64,000 nt of DNA from Sulfuricurvum sp. (GTDB lineage: Bacteria > Campylobacterota > Campylobacteria > Campylobacterales > Sulfurimonadaceae). Location: positions 62,001-126,000 of the forward strand of contig JAQTTG010000002.1 of NCBI GenBank assembly GCA_028710885.1. Reading direction: 5' to 3'. Position 1 is the stretch's first letter. Each line of letters opens with the position of its first letter. Below are positions 1 to 8,869 of this stretch, in pieces. A model generated the notes under the pieces. That model was given only the letters and a program-made list of their open reading frames with translations, ran no database searches and had not been told where the DNA came from. The position numbers and the translations under genes were made by a program.

Positions 1-669
1 GTCAATGCGTACCGTATTGCCGCCGATGACGATCAGATCACACCGATCACGCAAAGCGTGGACATGTTCACGAGAAGAGGCTGAGCTGATTGTTCCCTTA
101 TCGATTGTCCCGTCCAACCGCTGTGCCCATTTGAAAAACACAAAAGGGTCATTCTGCCACCGTACAAACGGTTCCAACAGTTTTTTCCCCTCCTCTTCCA
201 TCACACCAAACGTACATTTGATCCCCGCGTCTTCGAGGATTTTCCCGCCGTTTGCGGCGGTAGGATTTGGGTCATTACACGCAATAAAAAGTTCTTTGAG
301 TCCTAAATCACGGATGAGCAGAGCGCATGAGGGGGTTTTTCCACTGTGAGAGCACGGCTCCAGTGTTACCGCCATCAATACCGTGTGAAAAATGCCGTTA
401 TGATGTACTCTGAGGTAGTCGTGGATAGCATGTGCATCATCACACTCAGAGATACTCTCATCACCGCTGAGGAGGGTATAGGCATCACGCAAGGCGTACA
501 CCTCCGCATGAGGGCCACCCGCGATTTTATGCGTACCGTGCGCGAGGATTACACCATTTTCTAAGAGACAGACGGCACCGACAGCGGGATTGGGAAAAGT
601 GAGAAGTTGATACTCCCACGCAGAGGAGAGCGCAAGCGTCATAGCATGGGAGGATATTGAGGGTTTCAT
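1..669 (-). CDS. ribD: Riboflavin biosynthesis deaminase/reductase RibD, 3' end cut by window edge
   Basis: Bifunctional enzyme of riboflavin synthesis: an N-terminal zinc deaminase acts on the pyrimidine made by GTP cyclohydrolase II, and a C-terminal reductase follows. My reading of the minus strand from ATG at 669 gives 223 open codons to the window edge. The deaminase signature is visible: an HAE triad near residue 54 (GGPHAEVYA) and a later EPCSHSGKTPSC zinc-cysteine motif, then the start of the reductase domain (FVFFKWAQRLDG). The ATG shares one base with the rimP stop (TAATG), so the two are translationally coupled. About 100-140 C-terminal residues lie outside the window. Identity is strong from the motifs; the reductase half cannot be checked. 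Confidence 0.93.
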   Translation of the reverse strand, partial: MKPSISSHAMTLALSSAWEYQLLTFPNPAVGAVCLLENGVILAHGTHKIAGGPHAEVYALRDAYTLLSGDESISECDDAHAIHDYLRVHHNGIFHTVLMAVTLEPCSHSGKTPSCALLIRDLGLKELFIACNDPNPTAANGGKILEDAGIKCTFGVMEEEGKKLLEPFVRWQNDPFVFFKWAQRLDGTIDKGTISSASSREHVHALRDRCDLIVIGGNTVRID

Positions 670-1100
670 TACCACTCGAAGTAGGTTTTTGCCTTGCTAA
701 TAGAGCGGAAAGGGACTCTTTGCTCACCGTTTTCTTTGGTCATCACAATGATCTCGTCGTTTTCGACACCGATCAATTCTCCCTCGAATTTTTCTTTTCC
801 GATAGTACTCAAAGCAACTTTTTCACCGATCGATTGGATGAAATGCTCTAAGGTTTTAAGACGGCGCTCAATACCCGGGCTGCTTACTTCAAGACGGTAT
901 TCACCGCTCACCGGAGAGGTGACATCGAGCAAAGGATTGATCAGATGGGTTAGTTCTGCACATTGGTTGAGGGTTACTCCGCCCGGTGCGGTCACACTGA
1001 CACGGAAGATCGTGTTTTCATTTTCGTTTAGGACGGCTGTATCGTAGAGAGACAAGCCGATGGATTCAACCATTTTTTTGATGTCAGATTCAAGACTCAT
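669..1100 (-). CDS. rimP: Ribosome maturation factor RimP
   Basis: Small-subunit maturation factor of about 143 residues, the usual family length. It has the RimP core, with the LEVSSPGIER motif in the middle (known to be conserved in the family) and a C-terminal SH3-like part ending at YFEW. A longer reading frame extends 25 codons upstream, but the ATG at 1100 is preceded by a good AAGGAG site and begins MSLESDIKK, as expected, so I chose it. It overlaps the end of rbfA by 11 bases and is the third gene of an infB-rbfA-rimP translation unit. Cytoplasmic; needed for 30S assembly. Confidence 0.93.
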   Translation of the reverse strand: MSLESDIKKMVESIGLSLYDTAVLNENENTIFRVSVTAPGGVTLNQCAELTHLINPLLDVTSPVSGEYRLEVSSPGIERRLKTLEHFIQSIGEKVALSTIGKEKFEGELIGVENDEIIVMTKENGEQRVPFRSISKAKTYFEW

Positions 1101-1455
1101 CTTTTTTCTCCTTGGCGATTTGGGCGAACAACGCCTCAATGTTTTGACTTCGTTTGAGGGTATCATCAAACACAAACGTCATGCGCGGACTGCGAAACCA
1201 CCCCTGATCTTTCATACAATGTTCTTCGATGATAGGACGGGCTTTTTCAAGGAGTTTCAAAAATACTGCTTGCTCCTGTGCCGTGTAATCGTGCGGATCT
1301 AGATATATCTTTGCATCACTACGTCCGCGTGAGCAATGAACATCAATAACATCCACTTCACGCACACGAGCATCGGAGAGCTGGCTGATCGCTTCGGGAA
1401 CCAACTCTTTGAGAATTGACTCCGTTCGTTTGACTTTTATTTGTGCCGGAGTCAC
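1090..1455 (-). CDS. rbfA: Ribosome-binding factor A
   Basis: KH-like 30S assembly factor of 121 residues. The N-terminus ([13 protein letters not shown]) and the strand-rich centre with [14 protein letters not shown] match RbfA; a [10 protein letters not shown] segment near the C-terminus corresponds to the conserved (P)ELxFxxDxS region. The start is GTG at 1455, in a GTGA overlap with the infB stop, so translation is probably coupled. It then overlaps rimP. RbfA is known to act in late 16S processing and cold adaptation; no feature here departs from that. Confidence 0.92.
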   Translation of the reverse strand: MTPAQIKVKRTESILKELVPEAISQLSDARVREVDVIDVHCSRGRSDAKIYLDPHDYTAQEQAVFLKLLEKARPIIEEHCMKDQGWFRSPRMTFVFDDTLKRSQNIEALFAQIAKEKKDES

Positions 1456-3992
1456 AGGGATACTTTTTTCTCGATTTTAGTAAAGGTTTCGATAACATCG
1501 CCCACTTTGACATCGGTATAACCGTTAAGAACGACACCACAATCCATCCCTTTACCGACCTCTTTGACATCGTCTTTGAAACGTCTAAGAGAAGTAAGGT
1601 TACCTTCATGAATAACAACACCATCACGAATAACACGAACCATTCCGCCGCGTACGAGTTTACCGTCAACAACCACACATCCTGCAATCGTTCCGGCACC
1701 GCGTGGCATTGGGAACGTGTCACGAACTTCTGCTTGTCCAGTGTTTTCTTCACGGAACTGAGGAGCCATCATACCGCCGAGCAACAATTTAACATCATCG
1801 ATCAACTGATAAATAATGGAGTAGGTCTTGATCTCTACACCCATTTGTTTTGCCATCGCGTTGACATTACCGGTAGGACGAACGTTAAATCCGAGAAGGG
1901 CACAGTTTTCACTGTTGTTGACCAATGCGATATCATTCTCTGTAATACCACCGACGCCGCTGGAAATAACTTCGACTTTAACTTCTTCGTTACGCAATTC
2001 TGCGAGAGCCGATTTAATCGCTTCGAGAGAACCGTGAACGTCCGTTTTAAGAACCACTTTAAGCGCTTTGATACGACCCTCAGCAATCAACGAAGTCAAA
2101 TCATCAAACGATGCTTTTGTACTCAATGAGAGCTCACGGTGACGATCATATTCGGCACGTTTTTGAGCTACTTCACGTGCTTCACGATCGCTCTCCATAA
2201 CCATCATCACTTCACCTGATGGCGGTACGTCACTAAGACCGACAACAACAGCTGTTTGACTTGGTCCGATCTCTCTAAGCTGTGCTTTACGGTCACTAAT
2301 CAATGCACGGACACGTCCATAAGCACCACCGCACACGATGTTATCCCCAACATGAAGGGTTCCGTTTTGAACGATAACGGTAGCAACTGGTCCACGCCCT
2401 TTTTCGAGTGTCGATTCAACAACTACCGCTTTTGCCATAACATCCGGATTTGCTGTAAGCTCCATCACTTCCGATTGGAGCAAGATTGCTTCTAAAAGCT
2501 CATCGATACCGGTCATTGCTTTTGCCGATACACCGACAAACTCGACATCTCCGCCCCACTCTGTAGGGTTAAGCCCGAGTTCTGCCATTTGCGCTTTAAC
2601 CATATCCGGATTCGCACCTGGTTTGTCCATTTTATTAACCGCAACGATTACTGGAACTTTTGCATCCTGTGCATGTTTTACCGATTCGCGTGTTTGAGGT
2701 TTAACCCCATCATCCGCCGCAACAACAATAACGATGATGTCAGTGAGTTGTGCACCGCGTGAACGCATTGCACTAAACGCTTCATGTCCCGGAGTATCCA
2801 AGAAGGTAATCAATTTACCTTTTTGCTCTACCGAATAGGCACCGATGTGCTGAGTGATTCCCCCTGCTTCACCGTGTGCTACTTTGGCATTACGGATCGC
2901 ATCGAGGAGTGAGGTTTTACCATGGTCAACGTGACCCATGATCGTAATAACCGGAGGACGCTCAACCGCGCCTTCACTGTCTTCGTGCTCCTCATCGTAT
3001 GCAGCCTCAAGATTAAAGGCATCTTTTGGATCGATAGTTGTTACTTCAACACCAAACTCACTCGCCAAGATTTCAATCTCATCTTTTCCGAGGAAGTCAT
3101 TTTTAGTCACCATCATTCCGAGGTCAAAAAGGACTTTGATAACCGCAGAGATAGTTTGCCCTACTTTTTCGGCAAATTCATAAACACGAACATCTTCTGC
3201 AATTTCAACGTGAGTAATAACTTCATCATCTTTTGCATCACGCGTGTATTTTTTACGTGCTTCACGAGAAACCTGACGTGGTTTATTACGATTAGCCCCT
3301 TGTTTTTTACCAGAGTTACGACCGATCGGTTTTTTCTCTTTTGGTTTTTGTTCTTCTTCAGGCTCAATTTTTGTACCTAAGTCATTCAAATCCATCAAAA
3401 CAATTTGATTATCTTCATAGTCCATTGAGATATCAGAAATCCCACCACCGAAAATATCAAGACGGACACCTTGATCTTTTTTCTGTACAGGGGAATTATT
3501 GTTTTGAGATTTTTTTGCACGTTTAGCTTCCAACTCACGCTGTGCTTGTTCACTAAGTTTGCCATAATTAGAAACAGAAACAACACTCTCTTGACGAACT
3601 GGAGCAACGACCTCTTCTTCTACCGGACGTTTTTTCTTGACAATTTTCAATCCTGAGCGCTTTGGTACTTCTTCTTCTATCGGAGCCTCAACTACAGGCT
3701 CATCTTTAACTTCCACTGCTGGTATTGCGGGTTGAGCATTCTCAATATGAGGGGCTACGGCAACCGGAGTTTCTTCAACGGCTGTAGTAGTTTTAGGGGT
3801 AGATTTGGCAGCTGTATTTTCAGCAGATGCCCCGCTCATGATATAGTTCATGATTTGCTCAGCTTCTTCGATCGAAACCGAACTTGAGGCAGTTTTGACA
3901 TTGAGCCCCATTGCGGCTGCTTTGTCCACTACCTCTTTGGAATTGATACCAAGTTCCTTGGCAATTTCATGAACTCTGACTTTATCCATCAT
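1452..3992 (-). CDS. infB: Translation initiation factor IF-2
   Basis: GTPase that places initiator tRNA on the 30S subunit; 846 residues. Visible parts are an N-terminal IF2N helix domain (residues 1-50), a long low-complexity Glu/Pro/Lys linker (about 60-250), a second IF2N-like domain (about 260-320), and the G domain with G1 GHVDHGKTS near residue 353, G3 DTPGHEAF and G4 NKMDKPG, followed by the C-terminal beta-barrel domains. An AAGGAG site sits about 10 bases before the first of two adjacent ATGs, which I used. The start lies inside the end of ylxR (11-base overlap) and rbfA begins within its stop, so this is a tightly packed translation operon. Confidence 0.97.
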   Translation of the reverse strand: MMDKVRVHEIAKELGINSKEVVDKAAAMGLNVKTASSSVSIEEAEQIMNYIMSGASAENTAAKSTPKTTTAVEETPVAVAPHIENAQPAIPAVEVKDEPVVEAPIEEEVPKRSGLKIVKKKRPVEEEVVAPVRQESVVSVSNYGKLSEQAQRELEAKRAKKSQNNNSPVQKKDQGVRLDIFGGGISDISMDYEDNQIVLMDLNDLGTKIEPEEEQKPKEKKPIGRNSGKKQGANRNKPRQVSREARKKYTRDAKDDEVITHVEIAEDVRVYEFAEKVGQTISAVIKVLFDLGMMVTKNDFLGKDEIEILASEFGVEVTTIDPKDAFNLEAAYDEEHEDSEGAVERPPVITIMGHVDHGKTSLLDAIRNAKVAHGEAGGITQHIGAYSVEQKGKLITFLDTPGHEAFSAMRSRGAQLTDIIVIVVAADDGVKPQTRESVKHAQDAKVPVIVAVNKMDKPGANPDMVKAQMAELGLNPTEWGGDVEFVGVSAKAMTGIDELLEAILLQSEVMELTANPDVMAKAVVVESTLEKGRGPVATVIVQNGTLHVGDNIVCGGAYGRVRALISDRKAQLREIGPSQTAVVVGLSDVPPSGEVMMVMESDREAREVAQKRAEYDRHRELSLSTKASFDDLTSLIAEGRIKALKVVLKTDVHGSLEAIKSALAELRNEEVKVEVISSGVGGITENDIALVNNSENCALLGFNVRPTGNVNAMAKQMGVEIKTYSIIYQLIDDVKLLLGGMMAPQFREENTGQAEVRDTFPMPRGAGTIAGCVVVDGKLVRGGMVRVIRDGVVIHEGNLTSLRRFKDDVKEVGKGMDCGVVLNGYTDVKVGDVIETFTKIEKKVSL

Positions 3993-4236
3993 TAACGATG
4001 ATCTCCTTTAACCGATTCATTAGTATCACAGTTGCGCCGCTTTTGCATTGACGAGCCAGCTGGCCCGGAGTTTTTTTGTGCTCAATACACGAAGAACACA
4101 AATAAAAACTTCTCCCCTTACCATCGTAAGGTTCCAACAAACTTTCTCGACATTGAAGCCGTAAGAGTGTTGATTGCGCAAAACGTTCACGACATACCAC
4201 GCACATACGTATGGGCTGATGTAACTTTTGCGCCAT
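3982..4236 (-). CDS. ylxR: YlxR-family (DUF448) RNA-binding protein
   Basis: Small basic protein of about 84 residues, with the [10 protein letters not shown] motif at the N-terminus and a second CSSC pair near the middle, typical of YlxR/DUF448 proteins that lie just before infB in many bacteria. Members are reported to bind RNA, and in Bacillus one modulates RNase P. The frame opens upstream at a TTG (4245) only two bases from an AAGGAAG site, which is too close. The ATG at 4236 lies about 11 bases from it and is my choice, with some doubt. It overlaps infB and follows thrB by about 20 bases. Confidence 0.85.
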   Translation of the reverse strand: MAQKLHQPIRMCVVCRERFAQSTLLRLQCRESLLEPYDGKGRSFYLCSSCIEHKKTPGQLARQCKSGATVILMNRLKEIIVNDG

Positions 4237-4256
4237 TATATCCAATACTTCCTTAG

Positions 4257-5138
4257 TTATCGTTCGACAACTAAACCGTCATTGTCAAAGCCCAAAATTT
4301 TTATCTCAAAATCATTAAATTCCGATCTAAATTTATCCGCTAACATTTGGGCATCTTGATCATAAACCATGTTAAAAAACGTGGATCCGCTACCTGATAA
4401 TGTAGACATTAAAGCTCCATTATCATATGCCATTTTTTGCACAGCAAAAAGTTCCGGTAACATTTTCATCCGAACTTTTTGATGAAAGCGATCTTGAGTA
4501 GCCAAACGGAGCATCTCCCAATCTTCATTAAAAAATGCTCCAACCGTCACCGCCGTATGAGAGAGGTTAAATACCGCATTTTCTTTACTGTATGATTTAG
4601 GGAGAGTCGTCCGTGATTTAGCCGTTGAGATCGGTTTATTCGGGATAACCACCACCGCTTTGAGGTAATCTGGGAGATGTTTTTGTTGCGAAAAAACTTT
4701 TTGTTTTTCCACCATAGCCGCATTAAATCCGCCCATAACTGCCGGAGTAATATTATCCGGGTGGGATTCATAAACAAGAGCATGATTCAAAATCCGACGC
4801 TTCGACACTTTTACACCTGCTGCTTCATGTGCACAGCTGATCGCACTAACAATCACAGCTGAAGAACTTCCCAAACCGCGTGACATAGGAATTTGATTGT
4901 AAAATGTAAATTTAAAATTTTGTCGTTTTTGTGTCAAACGCCGATAATGCTCGTTAAAAATACTAACAAAGAGGTTATTCCCTTTTAGTCTAGGGTTATT
5001 TTCCCCTTCTCCTTTAATTGAAACAGTAAAAAAACGCGACGGAACCAATTCGACTTGGTTACGCAAATCTACGGCAAGGCCTAATGAATCAAATCCGGGT
5101 CCTAAGTTGGCGCTGGTTGCAGGTACACTTACGAACAA
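4257..5138 (-). CDS. thrB: Homoserine kinase
   Basis: GHMP-family kinase that phosphorylates homoserine on the way to threonine; 293 residues. It shows the N-terminal [15 protein letters not shown] substrate motif, the ATP-binding [13 protein letters not shown] loop near residue 90, and a C-terminal LSGSGSTFF glycine motif. The best start is TTG at 5138, six bases from an AAGGA site; no ATG gives the conserved N-terminus. It follows tsaB by nine bases and precedes ylxR, the order also remembered for Campylobacter jejuni (lpxC, tsaB, thrB, ylxR, infB). Confidence 0.95.
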   Translation of the reverse strand: MFVSVPATSANLGPGFDSLGLAVDLRNQVELVPSRFFTVSIKGEGENNPRLKGNNLFVSIFNEHYRRLTQKRQNFKFTFYNQIPMSRGLGSSSAVIVSAISCAHEAAGVKVSKRRILNHALVYESHPDNITPAVMGGFNAAMVEKQKVFSQQKHLPDYLKAVVVIPNKPISTAKSRTTLPKSYSKENAVFNLSHTAVTVGAFFNEDWEMLRLATQDRFHQKVRMKMLPELFAVQKMAYDNGALMSTLSGSGSTFFNMVYDQDAQMLADKFRSEFNDFEIKILGFDNDGLVVER

Positions 5139-5147
5139 ACAATTTCC

Positions 5148-5600
5148 TTATCCTACAGCATCAATCCCATAATAAGGGAGATTATCCGTATCAAATTTTT
5201 TAATATCTATTCTTTCAGGGAGAGTAAATATCCCCGTACTTGGAGCATCTAACGGCTCCAAACAAATCGTATCGCTATTTTTAACGAAATAGAGCTTTCC
5301 AACTGCTTTGATGGGGCGATTTTCATTAAAAAAGAATGCATCACTTGCTAAAAGAGGAATTTTAAGGGTTATACTCAATGTTTTTAAAAAAAGATAAGTC
5401 ACTTTGATCCCCATGAAACTTCCAGGACCTTTTGCATAAATAAAATGTGAAAATACATATTTTTTGATAAGCTGCTCAAAAATAACAGCCAATACATCTG
5501 AACTCATTCCATCATCACGAATCTCTTCGATCAGTTCTCCATCTTTGTATATCCCAATCAATACGGGAGAAGCCAATGCGATAATAACCGCATCATGCAT
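5148..5600 (-). CDS. tsaB: Short TsaB-type tRNA threonylcarbamoyladenosine biosynthesis protein
   Basis: Partner of TsaD and TsaE in making t6A37 in ANN-decoding tRNAs. The protein is about 150 residues, well short of the ~220-230 of E. coli TsaB. It begins with an actin-like [17 protein letters not shown] strand pair and has the family's [11 protein letters not shown] motif near residue 72 (E. coli has GPGSFTGxR). The frame extends further upstream, but that part lies within lpxC. The ATG at 5600 gives the normal N-terminus and overlaps the lpxC stop by eight bases. Short TsaB forms seem usual in Campylobacterota, so I do not call this a truncation. Confidence 0.82.
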   Translation of the reverse strand: MHDAVIIALASPVLIGIYKDGELIEEIRDDGMSSDVLAVIFEQLIKKYVFSHFIYAKGPGSFMGIKVTYLFLKTLSITLKIPLLASDAFFFNENRPIKAVGKLYFVKNSDTICLEPLDAPSTGIFTLPERIDIKKFDTDNLPYYGIDAVG

Positions 5601-6477
5601 ATGCTTTTGCCAACTCTTTGGATTCTGCAGTAGCAAGCTCCACAATCTCATAATTTGCAGGATCTTTAAAAAGTTCCAATGTTAATTTGTGATTGAGATC
5701 ATGGCTTCCGGCAAATGCTTCATAATTACCAATAAAATTCATCCCGATCAAGCACATATCCCCAATCGCATCAAGAATTTTATGACGAACAAATTCATCA
5801 CCGAAACGAAGACCTTCGGGATTAAGGACTTTTTTATCGTCCAGAACGACCGCATTTTCCAAACTTCCGCCTAATGCGAGCCCTTTTGAACGAAGATACT
5901 GTACTTCATGGACAAATCCAAAGGTCCGTGCACGTGCTATCTCTTTTTTATAATTCTCTTTTGTAAATGCAAGAATATAGCTTTGTTTATCAATCACGGG
6001 ATGCTGAAATTTGATTGTAAAATCATAGTTCATATCATTAGAAGGGATAAGCTTGACATACTTGTCCCCCTCTTGAACCATAACCTCTTTTTTAATGCGC
6101 ATGATTTTTTTAGGAGTATCTTGATTGACAATCCCTGCTTCATCAAGAAGCATACAAAAACTCATAGAAGACCCATCCATCACGGGAATCTCATCCGCAT
6201 CCACAATAACGCGAAGGTTATCAATGCCATAAGCATAAATGGCAGAGAGCATATGCTCGATTGTCGAAATGGTAACCCCCTCTTTTCCGATAACGGTCGC
6301 CATTTTCGTATCGACAACGTTTCCTGGGATAAGGGGGATTGATACTCCGGCATCACTGCGATAAAACACGATACCGCTATTTACCCCTAAAGGCTCCAAC
6401 CGCAATTTTACAGGGGAACCTCGATGCAATCCGATCCCGACGAGTTCAACACTTTTTCCAATCGTTGTCTGCATCAT
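5593..6477 (-). CDS. lpxC: UDP-3-O-acyl-N-acetylglucosamine deacetylase LpxC
   Basis: Zinc deacetylase for the committed step of lipid A synthesis; 294 residues, the usual length. Metal-binding and catalytic motifs are visible: TIEHMLSA in the first domain, HKILDAIGD (His and Asp zinc ligands) and a GSHDLNHKL segment near the C-terminus. The frame reaches back to 6498, but AAAGGAG lies six bases before the ATG at 6477 ([10 protein letters not shown]), which fixes the start. It is downstream of an M23 peptidase gene and has its own candidate -10 box in the gap. Confidence 0.97.
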   Translation of the reverse strand: MMQTTIGKSVELVGIGLHRGSPVKLRLEPLGVNSGIVFYRSDAGVSIPLIPGNVVDTKMATVIGKEGVTISTIEHMLSAIYAYGIDNLRVIVDADEIPVMDGSSMSFCMLLDEAGIVNQDTPKKIMRIKKEVMVQEGDKYVKLIPSNDMNYDFTIKFQHPVIDKQSYILAFTKENYKKEIARARTFGFVHEVQYLRSKGLALGGSLENAVVLDDKKVLNPEGLRFGDEFVRHKILDAIGDMCLIGMNFIGNYEAFAGSHDLNHKLTLELFKDPANYEIVELATAESKELAKAYA

Positions 6478-6508
6478 AGCTCTCTCCTTTCTACACAATC
6501 AATCTTAT

Positions 6509-6514
6509 ATTATA
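6509..6514 (-). promoter_or_regulatory. Candidate -10 box for lpxC
   Basis: TATAAT on the minus strand, 32 bases before the lpxC ATG. A similar box-to-start distance recurs before several other genes here. No convincing -35 is seen, which is common for Campylobacterota sigma-70 promoters. A short AACGT/ACGTT inverted repeat lies next to it, at the end of the M23 gene. Confidence 0.5.
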
Positions 6515-6520
6515 ACGTTT

Positions 6521-7891
6521 TTAACGTTGATTGATATATTCCTTGGCTGTTTGAATCACCGATGTAATATTGTCATGAATCCATTGTGTATCCATCCACT
6601 CTTCCGGTCGCACTTCTATGCCTTGTACCAAAATACCAAAATGGAGGTGATCACCCATCGCGTATCCGCTCAATCCAGTTTTTGCAATCTCTTGTCCTGC
6701 AATAACAGAATCACCCTCTTGAACATGCAATTCTGAACAATGCCCATAAAGGGTATACAACCCAAACCCGTGATCGATAATCGGCAGGTTTCCATAAATC
6801 CCATTAGGTTGTGCAAAAACGATTTTGCCTCCGTTAGAAGCTTTGATCGATCCCATGTGCACACTGGCCAAATCGAGTCCCATGTGATATGCACTAGAGA
6901 TATTTTCCTGACCTTTATAACTGTAAATTCGGTGATCTCCAAAATCTGCTACTTTTTGGCCATTCACCAAAGGATAAAATGGTTGTGGATTAAAATCGGA
7001 GACCATCGTATTTGATACTTTTGATGTTACATCATGAATAATTTTTTCGTTATCAGCACGTACCTTTTCGTTAATAATGCGAAATCTTTCCAAACGGTCA
7101 TCAACTCCGGCAGTCTGATCGTATTCATTTGCGAGTTCAGCGATTTTACCATCCAAAAATGCATCACTGAGCTCAATATTTGAGACACGGTAAACATGGT
7201 CTTTTAGACGTAACGGAACAGAACTTTTTACTTCGTTTCCAGCTTTGTCACGAGCTACAACAACAGCGCTAAAGTTGGTTTCCTGGACCGGCCATGCTAA
7301 GAGCGTAGCATAATATCCCTCTTTGTAAAAAGGTTGCGCAATAAAGGTTTTTCCAAAGTTTGTTTCAACTTTTACACTTTGCATATGAGGATCTTCCGCT
7401 TTAAAAATAACAATTGCCGAGCCCCCTTTTTGAATTTTATACGAGTTTGCTACAATAGATAAAACAGGCTGTCTTTGATCGATAACAAGGGTCATCTCCT
7501 CTTTTGCAGTATTGCCCATAAATAATCCCCACAAGCTGTTGTCGGTTGCTTCTATCGTAAGGGTCACAGAACCTGAATCAACACGATGAACTCCTTTTGG
7601 AGGGAGGACATCAAATACTTTTTTTGTTTCACTCGAAGGAGTTTTTTCATCAATTACAACCCATTCATCATGTGCAGTTGCTAGGGTGGCTTTAAACGAT
7701 TTCAATCCGCTAGCATCTTCTACACTAACATGAATAGGATCTTTGAAATTCCAATATCCATCTTGACTCAAGGTCAATTTCGGGTCTACTCGCTCAAATT
7801 TCGGTGAAAACACCACAAACCCAATCGCCCCTAAAACCAAAGCAATCAATATCCATCCAATAATTCCCGAACCATTTCGGCCTCTTCTCAC
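6521..7891 (-). CDS. Membrane-anchored M23 (LytM-type) metallopeptidase
   Basis: Likely peptidoglycan endopeptidase of 456 residues. One N-terminal membrane segment (GIIGWILIALVLGAIGFVVF, about residues 8-28) anchors a long periplasmic region; the C-terminal third carries the M23 zinc site, with HMGLDL (His/Asp ligands) and HLHFG (catalytic His pair), separated by a DHGFGLYTLYGH stretch. The metal ligands are intact, so it should be active rather than an EnvC-like activator. The start is GTG at 7891 inside the stop of the DHH gene (GTGA), after AAGGAG. The position before lpxC matches the M23 gene remembered before lpxC in Campylobacter jejuni. A cell-shape role is an inference. Confidence 0.88.
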   Translation of the reverse strand: MRRGRNGSGIIGWILIALVLGAIGFVVFSPKFERVDPKLTLSQDGYWNFKDPIHVSVEDASGLKSFKATLATAHDEWVVIDEKTPSSETKKVFDVLPPKGVHRVDSGSVTLTIEATDNSLWGLFMGNTAKEEMTLVIDQRQPVLSIVANSYKIQKGGSAIVIFKAEDPHMQSVKVETNFGKTFIAQPFYKEGYYATLLAWPVQETNFSAVVVARDKAGNEVKSSVPLRLKDHVYRVSNIELSDAFLDGKIAELANEYDQTAGVDDRLERFRIINEKVRADNEKIIHDVTSKVSNTMVSDFNPQPFYPLVNGQKVADFGDHRIYSYKGQENISSAYHMGLDLASVHMGSIKASNGGKIVFAQPNGIYGNLPIIDHGFGLYTLYGHCSELHVQEGDSVIAGQEIAKTGLSGYAMGDHLHFGILVQGIEVRPEEWMDTQWIHDNITSVIQTAKEYINQR

Positions 7892-8820
7892 ACGAACTCC
7901 TTTTTTATCATTAATATTATCTCATCGACAGCACTCTGTCTCTCATCGTTTTTTAACTGTGCACCAGCTCTATTTATATGTCCGCCACCATTAAACGGAG
8001 CCATAATTTTTGATGCGTCAATCGATCCATCTGTTCGCAAAGAGAGCTTTGCCCCACCATATGGGTGGTCAATTTTCATCAATCCAGCTTTTACTGTATA
8101 CATCCGTAAAGCTTCCTCTAAAATCAGTTTACACTCCGGAATCGTGGCACCTGAGTCTTCCAAATGAGAAAGCTGAACATCAAAAAATGCCAACTGACCA
8201 TCCAATAAAATCTTCATCTCCCTAAACAGTGTTCCGCGTAATCTCATCGAAGCCAAAGAACGTCGATTATAAAGCCACTCAACACACAACGCATGATCGG
8301 CTCCAAAACCCAATAATGCCTGCGCCGTTGCAAATGTTGTCACATCACATCTAAATGCGCTAAAACACTTTGAATCATCCAAAAGCCCAGCATAAAGAGA
8401 AAGCGCCATTTTACCATTGATTTTTATACTGTTGGCAACAAAAAAATCATATACAACTTGTGTTGTGCTAATCGCATTCACATCAACAATATTATAAAGT
8501 CCATACAAAACATTACTTTTATGGTGATCAAAATTGATCAGAGGCAATGATGACTCAATTCCAAAACGTTCGTTGCTTCCACAATCAAAACTAATCATAC
8601 AATCTCCCTCTTCAGGAAAACGGTTCGTAATTTTGTCAAACCATGGCAAAAAAGCAAGATCAGGATTAAGAGTCTCAGACGCACAAAAAAGAGTCAGTTT
8701 TTTTTGACTTCGCAATAAATAGGAATAAAATGCGCAAGCGGAACCCATGGAATCGGCATCAGGGTCTTTATGAATAATCAGAATAATGTGTCGGGCAGAA
8801 TCGATTAATGAAAGCGGCAT
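7888..8820 (-). CDS. DHH-DHHA1 family phosphoesterase (NrnA-like)
   Basis: Cytoplasmic manganese phosphoesterase of 310 residues. DHH motifs are in order: HKDPDADSMGS near the N-terminus, SFDCGSNERF, the signature NFDHHKSN, and GLLDDSKCF; the DHHA1 substrate domain ends with GGGHINRAGA. Family members cleave nanoRNAs, pAp or cyclic-dinucleotide products (pGpG, pApA). The frame extends six codons further, but GGGGAA precedes the ATG at 8820. The neighbouring diguanylate cyclases make a role in c-di-GMP breakdown tempting, but that is only context; NrnA-type RNA or pAp hydrolysis is equally likely. Confidence 0.88.
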   Translation of the reverse strand: MPLSLIDSARHIILIIHKDPDADSMGSACAFYSYLLRSQKKLTLFCASETLNPDLAFLPWFDKITNRFPEEGDCMISFDCGSNERFGIESSLPLINFDHHKSNVLYGLYNIVDVNAISTTQVVYDFFVANSIKINGKMALSLYAGLLDDSKCFSAFRCDVTTFATAQALLGFGADHALCVEWLYNRRSLASMRLRGTLFREMKILLDGQLAFFDVQLSHLEDSGATIPECKLILEEALRMYTVKAGLMKIDHPYGGAKLSLRTDGSIDASKIMAPFNGGGHINRAGAQLKNDERQSAVDEIILMIKKEFV

Positions 8821-8848
8821 AGTTCCCCGTTTAAACAATTAAGACGCG

Positions 8849-8854
8849 ATTATA
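8849..8854 (-). promoter_or_regulatory. Candidate -10 box for the DHH phosphoesterase gene
   Basis: TATAAT on the minus strand in the context GGTATAATCGCG, 29 bases before the ATG at 8820. No clear -35. It suggests the DHH-M23 run starts its own transcript rather than continuing from the GGDEF genes. Confidence 0.5.
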
Positions 8855-8869
8855 CCATGCATCAAGCTT

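Noticed and set aside
527-727. Minus-strand reading frame of 66 residues across the ribD start
   Set aside because: It lies in another frame over the rimP end and ribD start; ribD motifs are read in the alternative frame from ATG at 669.
1443-2129. 228-residue plus-strand frame opposite infB
   Set aside because: Composition is typical of an antisense shadow, no ribosome site or domain, and infB is certain on the other strand.
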